Shown here: one piece after another, positions 1 through 5,601 of the stretch
Layout: every line of letters begins with the position of its first letter
Numbering within the stretch: the first letter of the stretch is position 1
NCBI GenBank assembly: GCA_002402005.2
Contig: NVUS02000028.1
Span: 1-5,601 of the forward strand
Origin: OCS116 cluster bacterium
Lineage (GTDB): Bacteria > Pseudomonadota > Alphaproteobacteria > Rhizobiales > OSC116
Length of the DNA stretch: 5,601 nucleotides
Direction of reading: 5' to 3'
Notes under the pieces: model-generated
The model's input: only the letters and a program-made list of their open reading frames with translations
Told to the model about the DNA's origin: nothing
Database searches by the model: none
Made by a program: the position numbers and the translations under genes

Positions 1-476
1 GGCTCGGCAATTGTATTTTGCATGCCGGTGGTTAATTTGGTTTTGTCAGCTGCGGTTTGAGGCTTGATTGACAGGCGGATCAACATGCTGTTGGCATCCT
101 CATTGGGAAACCCAATATCCGGCACATGGCCACGGCCATTTTTAAGGTGGCAACTTAAGCAAGAGCGGGCATTGTATAATGGCCCTAACCCGTTAGAGGC
201 CTGTGTCGCCGATGGTGCGGGTGCCCATAATTTTTTAAACATGGCACGGCCAAGCGTATAATCCATACCACCATTCACGCCCAATGATGCGGTTGGGTGA
301 GACAATGCTTGTTTGTCCAGCTTCACAAATTTACCACTTGTGCCGCCGGGATAATGCTCTAATTTTTCTGGTTTGGTAAAATCTGTGGTGGGCAGGAGCA
401 AAAGCTGGCGCTTGCTCAGCGATTCGGCATTTGCGCTGCTCACTAACATTATAAAAATGGCGATCAATTTTAACAT
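1..476 (-). CDS. Di-haem c-type oxidoreductase (DHOR / 'thiol oxidoreductase' family), N-terminal part, cut by the left edge
   Basis: Reading leftward from the ATG at 476, 158 codons stay open to the window edge, so the C-terminal part is missing. Residues 1-17 (MLKLIAIFIMLVSSANA) form a signal peptide with likely cleavage after ANA. The conserved family block follows at about 74-120: LGRAMFKKLWAPAPSA, then GLGPLYNARSC and CLSCH at 106-110, then NGRG. CLSCH is a c-type haem attachment site (CxxCH). A full family member would carry a second haem motif further on, outside the window. The family is periplasmic and related to di-haem peroxidases; its substrate is not firmly known, and 'thiol oxidoreductase' is a historical label. 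It lies 97 bp downstream of the imelysin gene on the same strand, a recurrent pairing that suggests an iron-related redox role in the envelope. The start was chosen for the signal peptide; the Shine-Dalgarno match (GGTG) is weak, and upstream in-frame GTG codons would spoil the leader. Family identification is strong, function uncertain. Confidence 0.9.
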   Translation of the reverse strand, partial: MLKLIAIFIMLVSSANAESLSKRQLLLLPTTDFTKPEKLEHYPGGTSGKFVKLDKQALSHPTASLGVNGGMDYTLGRAMFKKLWAPAPSATQASNGLGPLYNARSCLSCHLKNGRGHVPDIGFPNEDANSMLIRLSIKPQTAADKTKLTTGMQNTIAE

Positions 477-492
477 AGCACACCGTATAAAC

Positions 493-539
493 GAGTTCGT
501 GCCCAAACGCACCCCCACAATGCATTTGAACACGAATTC
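493..539. repeat. Imperfect inverted repeat in the leader between the imelysin and DHOR genes
   Basis: GAGTTCGTG (493-501) is complementary to CACGAATTC (531-539) at 8 of 9 positions, with a 29-base loop. It sits 17 bp upstream of the DHOR start codon (476, minus strand). It could be a leader hairpin or an operator-like dyad, or it may be chance. There is no T-tract, so it is not a terminator. The remainder of the 477-573 gap shows no other gene or clear promoter. Confidence 0.3.
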
Positions 540-573
540 CGAGGCAGTTACCTACCTAAACTGAATGTTTCAG

Positions 574-1824
574 TTATACTTTTTCAGGAGCATCCAAGCT
601 GTCTGAACCTTCAAACTCGATGGCAGAAAGGCCAAGCGCACTAACTGCTTTTTCGAGTGATTTAGTTTGGGTCACAAGGCTATCAACAACCGCTTGCACA
701 ACTGCGTTACCTTCTGTGTTGCCTTCACCAATCATTTGGTCATAAGCTTCGGTGGTTTCCGCACGTTTTACCATGGCGGCACCAGCAGCCACTGTGGCAG
801 CAATGTTGTCAGTTAGCTCTTTAGCAACTGCAGCGTCTTTATCAGCCACTAGGTCTTCGATTGATGGGCCTTCTACCACTGAACCGTCAACACGTGTATA
901 GCTACCTGTGTAAACATTTTGAATGCCCAAAATGTCATAATAATGTGAGTTATGCGTATTGTCAGAGAAGCAATCATGCTCTTCTTCAGGGTCATGCACA
1001 ATCAAGCCAAGCTTGATGCGTTCACCAGCTAATTCGCCGTATGAAAGTGAACCAAGACCAGAGAAGATGGCTGCAATGCCGCCGTCGCCTAAAGCAGCAC
1101 GGGCTGCGCCTTTCATTGACCAAGCGCCAACAATGCCTTCTAGATCATCGATAAGCAAGTCTGTGGCAGCGGTGATATATTCAGCACGACGGTCACAATT
1201 GCCATTGGTGCAGTTTGCAGTGTCATAATCTGTTGCCGCACGTGTACCTGCGCCAGCGCCAGTGCCGTTTAAATCTTGACCCCAAAGCAAAAACTCAATC
1301 GCATGGTAACCAGTGGCTACGTTAGAGCCAACTTCGTCAGCTTCTTGCAATGTATCAGCAAGCAATTCTTTGGTGATTTTGCTAGCGTCAACCATTTTAC
1401 CGGCTACATTTAGCTTAGGGTTGGCAATGACGTTGGCAGTGTAATATGGGTTTTCGTCAGATTCTGTACCATATGAAGCGTCGACATAATCGATCAGGCC
1501 TTCATCTAGTGGCCATGCATTCACGAGGCCTTCAAAATCATCAACAATGGCGTTACCAAAACGGTAAGCTTCAGTTTGTTGGTATGGCGCACGGGCTGCC
1601 AACCAAGCGGCTTTTGCAGCGCTTAGATTGTCTTCAGTCGGTGTCGCTACAAGTGCCGCGATGGCAGTTTGTAGTGTTTTTGCAGTGCTTAAGCTATCTT
1701 CATAACCAGCATGAGCGATGTTGGCATAAGTTTCCAAAATAGCTTCAGCGCTTGGTGCCGCAGCGATTGCTGTGGTCGAAAATAGAGAAGCAGCAAGAGC
1801 CGCTGCTAAGGTAAATTTTTTCAT
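574..1824 (-). CDS. Imelysin-family (IrpA-like, peptidase M75 family) secreted iron-regulated protein
   Basis: A 416-residue protein counted from the ATG at 1824. Residues 1-21 (MKKFTLAAALAASLFSTTAIA) are a clear signal peptide, so it acts in the periplasm or at the outer surface. The imelysin hallmark GxHxxE is present as GYHAIEFLLWGQ (about 172-183; G172, H174, E177). IrpA-type marks follow: NCTNGNCDRRAEY with C205 and C210, and HDCFSDNTHNSHYYDILG from H283 with C285. Imelysins are two-domain helical proteins tied to iron uptake; they are classed with peptidases, but a catalytic role is doubtful, and metal or haem-related ligand binding is the usual proposal. An in-frame ATG four codons upstream (1836) would give MDYI before the leader; 1824 is preferred because the signal peptide then begins MKK and a weak GGA lies 7 bases upstream. 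It is first in a leftward pair with the DHOR gene and has a Fur-like operator upstream. No frameshift or truncation is seen. Confidence 0.93.
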   Translation of the reverse strand: MKKFTLAAALAASLFSTTAIAAAPSAEAILETYANIAHAGYEDSLSTAKTLQTAIAALVATPTEDNLSAAKAAWLAARAPYQQTEAYRFGNAIVDDFEGLVNAWPLDEGLIDYVDASYGTESDENPYYTANVIANPKLNVAGKMVDASKITKELLADTLQEADEVGSNVATGYHAIEFLLWGQDLNGTGAGAGTRAATDYDTANCTNGNCDRRAEYITAATDLLIDDLEGIVGAWSMKGAARAALGDGGIAAIFSGLGSLSYGELAGERIKLGLIVHDPEEEHDCFSDNTHNSHYYDILGIQNVYTGSYTRVDGSVVEGPSIEDLVADKDAAVAKELTDNIAATVAAGAAMVKRAETTEAYDQMIGEGNTEGNAVVQAVVDSLVTQTKSLEKAVSALGLSAIEFEGSDSLDAPEKV

Positions 1825-1893
1825 GATATAATCCATTCTGTTTTAAGTTGACAAGCTTATTGGTTTAACCGTCCGCAATTAAGAATTGATCGC

Positions 1894-1923
1894 ATCATAT
1901 TTGAACTTGATAATGATATGCAA
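1894..1923 (-). promoter_or_regulatory. Putative promoter of the imelysin-DHOR pair
   Basis: On the minus strand TTGCAT (1918-1923, half match to TTGACA) is followed after 18 bases by TATGAT (1894-1899, 5/6 to TATAAT). The transcript would have a leader of roughly 60-65 bases before the ATG at 1824. The -35 match is poor, but the overlap with a dyad operator strengthens the case. Inferred from sequence only. Confidence 0.45.
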
Positions 1924-1926
1924 GTT
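1904..1926. promoter_or_regulatory. Fur-like operator (23-bp dyad) upstream of the imelysin gene
   Basis: The site is centred on G1915. Its outer arms AACTTG (1904-1909) and CAAGTT (1921-1926) are perfect inverted copies. Its core, TGATAATGATATGCA (1908-1922), matches the 7-1-7 Fur consensus TGATAATnATTATCA at 11 of 14 positions, with a complete left half. It overlaps the putative -35 and spacer of the leftward promoter, as expected for a repressor site. Imelysin genes are commonly iron-repressed, which agrees. Binding by Fur is inferred; another Fur-family regulator (Mur-like) is possible, and the Irr motif is not evident. Confidence 0.55.
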
Positions 1927-2027
1927 GAATCTTGTAATTTCTAACATTTAACGTGGGATAAGTCCTAGTTTAAAATGATACTAATTTTAACAATGAAATC
2001 AAATGTTTAATTATTTTTCTGGTTCAA

Positions 2028-2045
2028 AAAAAACTGTGGTTTTTT
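2028..2045. repeat. A/T-rich hairpin in the divergent region
   Basis: AAAAAAC (2028-2034) pairs with GTTTTTT (2039-2045) around the loop TGTG. Read on the minus strand two extra T residues follow, so it vaguely resembles a terminator. The stem has a single G-C pair and no gene precedes it on either strand, so a functional role is doubtful. Confidence 0.25.
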
Positions 2046-2105
2046 GTAAATATATTTCAATCACTTAAACGCTTAATTAGAATGATTGTAAAATAAGTGT
2101 TTTTA

Positions 2106-2140
2106 TTTTCATAAAACTGTCAAATAACTTATGCTATACG
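2106..2140 (+). promoter_or_regulatory. Pho box and -10 element upstream of phoR
   Basis: TTTTCATAAAACTGTCAA (2106-2123) matches the E. coli-type Pho box CTGTCATAWAWCTGTMAY at 15 of 18 positions; the second half CTGTCAA is nearly ideal and the first half is degenerate. A -10-like TATACG (2135-2140) begins 11 bases after the box, the usual geometry when PhoB replaces -35 recognition. Transcription would start close to the phoR ATG at 2165, giving a leader of about 20 bases. This predicts autoactivation of phoR in phosphate starvation. Confidence 0.7.
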
Positions 2141-2164
2141 GATAAGTCATCGATTGGCAGGCCT

Positions 2165-3469
2165 ATGCATTTTTACGACATATTCAAAAAACATTTTTTT
2201 GGTTTTTTCATCATCACAATTTTCCTCATCGCGCTGTCCAACATAGTTAGTGGCAACATTTGGACGCTCACTCTGCTGAATGTGGTTTTGGGCTGCATCG
2301 CATTTGTATATTATCGGTTTTATGTCGAAATTGCTGAGCAAAAATTAGCCGATGCGCTGCCAATCAGGCCGCAAAAATCAACATTAGATATAAAAAGTTA
2401 TATAGAAGCCCAATTTTTCCCAACTTTGGTTTTGGATGCTCATGATAACATTCTGTACCTCAACCAAAGCATGGTTCAGGCGTTTGACGACACCGCCGCA
2501 TATGAGCAAAAGGCTCAACTTATTGGTCAGGATTTCTCGGCTTTGTTGCGCGTGCCACAATTGCTCAATGCTTATGACGAGGTCAAGCTGAGCAAAATGC
2601 CCAAGCAATTTCATTTTGAGCATGTGCATAATGGCGAACGGCAATATTGGGTTAACATTTCGCCGATTGCCTTGGGTGATAACCAAAACTCTGGCGAGAA
2701 TTGGGCTTTGACTGCCGAAAAAGACTATATATATGTATTCACCCTGCGCGATTTAACCCATGACCGCAAAACTGACCGCATGCGGGTGGATTTTGTGGCC
2801 AATGCCAGCCACGAATTACGCACCCCGCTGGCCTCGATTGCTGGGTTTATTGAAACCATGCAAGGCCCAGCCAAAGATGACGAAAAAGCCAAAGCCTCGT
2901 TTTTAACCATTATGCAAGAGCAAGCTTTGCGCATGACACGGCTGATTGATGATTTGTTGAGCTTAAGCCATATCGAAATGAACATTCATACCAAGCCAAC
3001 TGATGATGTTGATTTAAAACAGGTTATCGAACATGTTTTGGACAGCGCCGCACCATTGGCGGCCGAGAAAAATGTGACGCTTGAATTTGACAACCAGCTT
3101 GGCGGCGCACTAATAAAGGGCGATGCTGATCAGCTGATTCAATTGTTTGGCAATTTGCTCGACAATGCTTTTAAATATGGTTTGCGTAATGAGCAGGGTG
3201 AAAAAATTGTTTTGCGTTTGGCACAAAATACGGCAAATGACAAATATATAGTGTCGGTGATTGATTTTGGCCACGGCATATCGGCCAATGATTTGCCACG
3301 GCTGACCGAGCGCTTTTACCGGGTGTCCGGCCAACAAGCTGCCAAAGGCACCGGGTTGGGGTTGGCGATTGTCAAACACATCATCCAGCGCCATAATGGT
3401 GAAATTCATTTTAAAAGCCAAATTAACAAAGGCACTAAGGTTGATATCGAGTTCAACCCATTAAAATAA
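2165..3469 (+). CDS. phoR: Phosphate-regulon sensor histidine kinase PhoR
   Basis: A 434-residue membrane kinase. Two hydrophobic segments (about 11-27 and 33-50) are joined by only a few residues, so there is no real periplasmic sensor domain. A PAS-like region spans about 75-165 and leads into the DHp helix with the H-box NASHELRTPLASIAGF, phospho-acceptor H216. The ATPase domain is complete: N-box FGNLLDNAFKYG (N330, N334), G1 box DFGHGIS (D367), F-box ERFYRV (382-387), G2 box GTGLGLAIV (395-403). No key residue is missing. It should phosphorylate the response regulator PhoB, which is not in this window. PhoR of this build is thought to read phosphate status through the PstSCAB transporter and PhoU rather than by binding phosphate, which fits pstS and pstC lying immediately downstream. 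The start has a weak ribosome site (GGCAGG, 3 bases away). The PhoR assignment rests on H-box style, short membrane hairpin and pst neighbours. Confidence 0.92.
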   Translation: MHFYDIFKKHFFGFFIITIFLIALSNIVSGNIWTLTLLNVVLGCIAFVYYRFYVEIAEQKLADALPIRPQKSTLDIKSYIEAQFFPTLVLDAHDNILYLNQSMVQAFDDTAAYEQKAQLIGQDFSALLRVPQLLNAYDEVKLSKMPKQFHFEHVHNGERQYWVNISPIALGDNQNSGENWALTAEKDYIYVFTLRDLTHDRKTDRMRVDFVANASHELRTPLASIAGFIETMQGPAKDDEKAKASFLTIMQEQALRMTRLIDDLLSLSHIEMNIHTKPTDDVDLKQVIEHVLDSAAPLAAEKNVTLEFDNQLGGALIKGDADQLIQLFGNLLDNAFKYGLRNEQGEKIVLRLAQNTANDKYIVSVIDFGHGISANDLPRLTERFYRVSGQQAAKGTGLGLAIVKHIIQRHNGEIHFKSQINKGTKVDIEFNPLK

Positions 3470-3533
3470 ATTTGCCTACCATTGGATTGCAGCACATTAG
3501 CCAGTGTCACATTTCGGGCTTACAAAACAAATA

Positions 3534-3567
3534 CTGTCATAAAACTGTAATATAAGCATCATATAAC
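3534..3567 (+). promoter_or_regulatory. Consensus Pho box and -10 element upstream of pstS
   Basis: CTGTCATAAAACTGTAAT (3534-3551) matches the E. coli-type Pho box at all 18 positions, as two 7-base direct repeats separated by AAAA. TATAAC (3562-3567, 5/6 to TATAAT) begins 10 bases after it. Transcription should start near 3574, leaving a leader of about 70 bases before the pstS ATG. Strong PhoB-dependent activation under phosphate limitation is expected. No clear terminator is seen after phoR (3470-3533), so some read-through from phoR is also possible. Confidence 0.88.
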
Positions 3568-3644
3568 CAGCTCAGTTAAGCAAATAGACCTGCTCAAACT
3601 ATATCAAAACTAAGAGTTATATACTAAGTCATTAGGAGAGTTTA

Positions 3645-4682
3645 ATGAATAAATCTATCAAATTACTAGCTGTAGCTGCATTGGCGTTGCCACTTATGGC
3701 CACCACATCATTCGCCCGCGATCAAATTCAAATCGTTGGTTCATCAACCGTGTTTCCATTTTCATCTTTGGTTGCTGAAAAATTTGGCAAAACTAGCTCA
3801 TTCAACACACCAGTGGTTGAATCAACCGGCACTGGCGGCGGCATGAAATTATTCTGCTCTGGCATTGGTGAAGGTCATCCCGACATTTCAAATGCCTCGC
3901 GTCGCATTAAATCATCTGAGCTTGAAGCCTGTCTTTCTGCTGGCATCAACCCAATTGAAATTAAAGTTGGCTATGACGGCATCGTACTTGCAAACGCTGT
4001 AGACGCCCCGGCATTTGAGCTAACTAAGCAACAAATCTTTTTGGCACTTGCTGCCAAAGTACCCGGCCCTGATGGCAAATTGATCGACAATCCAAACATG
4101 AGATGGTCTGACATTGATGCCAGCCTACCTGATGTTAAAATCGAAGTGCTTGGCCCGCCACCAACATCTGGCACACGTGATGCCTTTGTTGAATTGGCTA
4201 TGGAAGGCGGCGCAAAGAAATTTGAATCACTTGCTGCTTTACGTAAAGAAGACAAAAAGAAATTCCAAGCTGTAGCACATAGCTTGCGTGAAGATGGTGC
4301 TTTCATCGAAGCTGGTGAAAATGACAATCTAATCGTGCAAAAACTAAAAGCCAACCCGGCTGCGTTGGGTATCTTTGGTTTCTCATTCTTGGATCAAAAT
4401 GAAGACACCATCAAAGGTGCAATCATCAATGGTGCCGCACCAGATTTTGATAACATTGCTGATGGCAGCTATGGCATCTCACGTGCGCTTTATTATTATG
4501 TGAAAAAAGAGCATATGGATACAATTCCTGGTCTTAAAGAATATAATGAAGAGTTTTTGAGCAGCAAAGCTATGGGTGAAGATGGTTATCTTCTAGAAAA
4601 AGGCCTTATTCCTTTGACAGAAGACGAGCTGGCAGCAGTGATTTCTGACCTAACTGAAATGAAAACCGTTTCGCTTAAATAA
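3645..4682 (+). CDS. pstS: PstS, periplasmic phosphate-binding protein of the Pst ABC transporter
   Basis: A 345-residue exported protein that captures inorganic phosphate in the periplasm and hands it to the PstC-PstA permease. Residues 1-24 form a signal peptide (MNKSIKLLAVAALALPLMATTSFA) with likely cleavage after SFA; there is no lipobox, so it should be soluble. Phosphate-site segments of the family are visible: GSSTVFPFS (32-40), ESTGTGGGMKLFC (59-71), HPDISNASR (78-86; D80 is the likely phosphate-discriminating aspartate) and GPPPTSGTRDAF (170-181). C71 and C96 could form a disulfide after export. Length and motif style match alphaproteobacterial PstS rather than the E. coli form. The start is well set by AGGAG (3634-3638), 6 bases before the ATG. 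It ends with tandem TAA codons (4680-4685). It lies 175 bp after phoR behind its own consensus Pho box, and a terminator follows it. Confidence 0.97.
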   Translation: MNKSIKLLAVAALALPLMATTSFARDQIQIVGSSTVFPFSSLVAEKFGKTSSFNTPVVESTGTGGGMKLFCSGIGEGHPDISNASRRIKSSELEACLSAGINPIEIKVGYDGIVLANAVDAPAFELTKQQIFLALAAKVPGPDGKLIDNPNMRWSDIDASLPDVKIEVLGPPPTSGTRDAFVELAMEGGAKKFESLAALRKEDKKKFQAVAHSLREDGAFIEAGENDNLIVQKLKANPAALGIFGFSFLDQNEDTIKGAIINGAAPDFDNIADGSYGISRALYYYVKKEHMDTIPGLKEYNEEFLSSKAMGEDGYLLEKGLIPLTEDELAAVISDLTEMKTVSLK

Positions 4683-4693
4683 TAAATATGATT

Positions 4694-4725
4694 AGAATGG
4701 GCAAACCAAATGGTTTGCCCATTTT
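4694..4725 (+). terminator. Hairpin terminator/attenuator between pstS and pstC
   Basis: A perfect 12-bp stem, AATGGGCAAACC (4696-4707) against GGTTTGCCCATT (4712-4723), closes a 4-base loop AAAT, with T residues at 4722-4725 on the 3' side. It starts 13 bases after the pstS stop codon. The T-tract is short, so termination is probably partial. This would let pstS be expressed well above the downstream permease genes, as is common in pst operons, and the stem may also protect the pstS message from 3' decay. Confidence 0.8.
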
Positions 4726-4804
4726 CACTGTAATATTAGGTAAATGACTTTGATTTACATACGATAAATAGTAAAAGATCAACATTCACTTACTGGATTA
4801 AATT

Positions 4805-5601
4805 ATGTCTTATCTTACATTGTTTGCATTTTTAATTTGCACCATTATCATCGGCTATTTTATTGGCAACCATCGCGCCATTGGCTTTCGCCCCGCGATA
4901 AAAAGTAAATTACCCGAAAATAAATTGCACAGTCTGCCGGGTTTTCATGGCACATATGTGGCTTTATGGTGCGGCATTCCAAGCCTATTGTTAATGCTTG
5001 CCTGGATGTTTTTAGAACCGAGCATTTTATCTGCCATGTTGGGCAACGCTTTGGGCGATGCCGGCAATGGCCTGACTGATGACAAGCTCGAACTGCTCAA
5101 AGCCTCGATAAGACGCGCCGCACAAAATGGCCAAAACCCGATTGATGATACATTGTTACCGGTGGTCGAAAGTTATAAAAACATCGTCAAAAGCACCGGC
5201 ATTGGCAGCATGGTGGTGATTGGTTGTGGCGCAATCATTGGGCTGTATTTTAGCCAAAGAAAAATCGCTCAACGTTTTGCTGCCCGCCATAAAGTCGAAA
5301 AAATATTCTCTATCATTATGCTGCTATCCTCTTTGGTGGCGGTATTGACTACATTTGGTGTGGTGGTTTCGTTGATATTCGAGACCATTCGGTTTTTTGG
5401 CATGGTGTCATTTACCGAATTCTTATTTGGCCTGCATTGGTCGCCACAAATTGCCTTGCGCGATGATCAAGTGGCCAGCTCTGGCTCGTTTGGTGCGGTG
5501 CCTATTTTTGCCGGCACATTGCTAATCACCTTCATTGCCATGGTCATTGCCGTGCCGATTGGTTTGTTTTCGGCCATTTATATGTCCGAATATGCCAGCC
5601 C
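4805..5601 (+). CDS. pstC: PstC, phosphate ABC transporter permease subunit, N-terminal part, cut by the right edge
   Basis: 265 codons are open from the ATG at 4805 to the window edge. The end of the visible part is typical PstC: VEKIFSIIMLLSSLVAV (164-180), FTEFLFGLHWSPQ (203-215), then SGSFGAVPIFAGTLL and PIGLFSAIYMSEY (226-263). Before this core is an extension of about 160 residues with hydrophobic segments at about 2-21, 51-70 and 132-150 and a polar loop at 71-131. It resembles the extra PstC N-terminal domain (DUF3708 type) of some proteobacteria. The permease pairs with PstA to form the inner-membrane phosphate channel; the ATPase-coupling EAA loop would lie beyond the edge. The start has only a weak GGA upstream, 122 bases after pstS, and no Pho box was found in the gap, so expression probably depends on read-through past the terminator. 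The gene is certain; the exact start is less so. Confidence 0.92.
   Translation, partial: MSYLTLFAFLICTIIIGYFIGNHRAIGFRPAIKSKLPENKLHSLPGFHGTYVALWCGIPSLLLMLAWMFLEPSILSAMLGNALGDAGNGLTDDKLELLKASIRRAAQNGQNPIDDTLLPVVESYKNIVKSTGIGSMVVIGCGAIIGLYFSQRKIAQRFAARHKVEKIFSIIMLLSSLVAVLTTFGVVVSLIFETIRFFGMVSFTEFLFGLHWSPQIALRDDQVASSGSFGAVPIFAGTLLITFIAMVIAVPIGLFSAIYMSEYAS

Larger units (their letters stand above)
1825..2164. other. Divergent AT-rich control region between the imelysin and phoR genes
   Basis: These 340 bases hold no convincing gene on either strand. The left part contains a leftward promoter and a Fur-like dyad for the imelysin gene. The right end contains a Pho box with a -10-like hexamer for phoR. 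The middle (about 1930-2100) is very AT-rich, with several A and T runs and a weak A/T hairpin at 2028-2045. No tRNA, riboswitch or small RNA is recognisable. Confidence 0.75.

Noticed and set aside
559..575. Hairpin AACTGAA-TGT-TTCAGTT overlapping the imelysin stop codon, a possible terminator
   Set aside because: The stem is 7 bp and A/T-rich, the loop is 3 bases, and no T-tract follows on the minus strand, so intrinsic termination is not supported.
959..1742. Plus-strand open frames at 959-1228 and 1446-1742
   Set aside because: They lie antisense inside the imelysin gene, have no recognisable domain or ribosome site, and are explained as shadows of that gene.
2034..2051. A second Pho-box-like stretch (CTGTGGT...TTGTAAA) upstream of phoR
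   Set aside because: The half-sites are 10 rather than 11 bp apart, the first half is poor, and it lies far upstream with no -10 nearby.
2186..2208. Homopolymer runs A6, T7 and T6 at the start of phoR, a possible phase-variation tract
   Set aside because: Runs of 6-7 are common in AT-rich membrane-segment codons and too short to argue for slippage; the frame is intact.
3504..3510. Extra Pho half-site GTGTCAC upstream of the pstS Pho box
   Set aside because: It matches only 5 of 7 bases, and its 30-bp offset from the main box does not fit the 11-bp PhoB repeat phase.
3609..3628. Direct repeat ACTAAG/ACTAAG in the pstS leader
   Set aside because: Two 6-base copies 14 bp apart in AT-rich DNA are easily due to chance, with no associated structure.
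4752..4780. TTTACA at about 4754 as a -35 of a promoter for pstC
   Set aside because: No acceptable -10 hexamer lies 16-18 bases downstream and there is no Pho box.

Overview
The window looks like chromosomal DNA of an AT-leaning alphaproteobacterium. This rests on the style of the PstS and PhoR proteins, on phoR lying directly upstream of pstS-pstC, on a PstC with an extra N-terminal domain, and on an imelysin/di-haem oxidoreductase pair. No genus can be named from the sequence alone. There is no sign of mobile DNA: no insertion sequence, phage gene, tRNA, rRNA or CRISPR array was found. Base use looks even throughout.

There are two divergently transcribed blocks. The left block reads leftward. 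It begins with a secreted imelysin-family (IrpA-like, M75) protein (574-1824) and continues, after a 97-bp gap, into the N-terminal part of a secreted di-haem c-type oxidoreductase (DHOR / 'thiol oxidoreductase', COG3488 type; 1-476, running off the left edge). This pair is a recurrent envelope cluster linked to iron in proteobacteria. Upstream of the imelysin gene is a 23-bp dyad-symmetric site whose left arm matches the Fur consensus. It overlaps a plausible promoter, so repression by iron-loaded Fur is likely.

The right block reads rightward and is the phosphate-starvation module: phoR (sensor kinase, 2165-3469), pstS (periplasmic phosphate-binding protein, 3645-4682) and the start of pstC (permease, 4805 to the right edge). 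The rest of the set (pstA, pstB, phoU, phoB) would be expected to the right but is not visible. A Pho box precedes pstS (18/18 to the E. coli-type consensus) and another precedes phoR (15/18). Each is followed 10-11 bp later by a -10-like hexamer. A strong hairpin terminator between pstS and pstC probably lowers permease expression relative to the abundant binding protein.

The blocks share a 340-bp AT-rich divergent control region (1825-2164), with the iron-type operator on the left side and the phosphate-type operator on the right. Most of the window is recognisable biology. The least characterised part is the imelysin/DHOR system. No wholly new system is evident.
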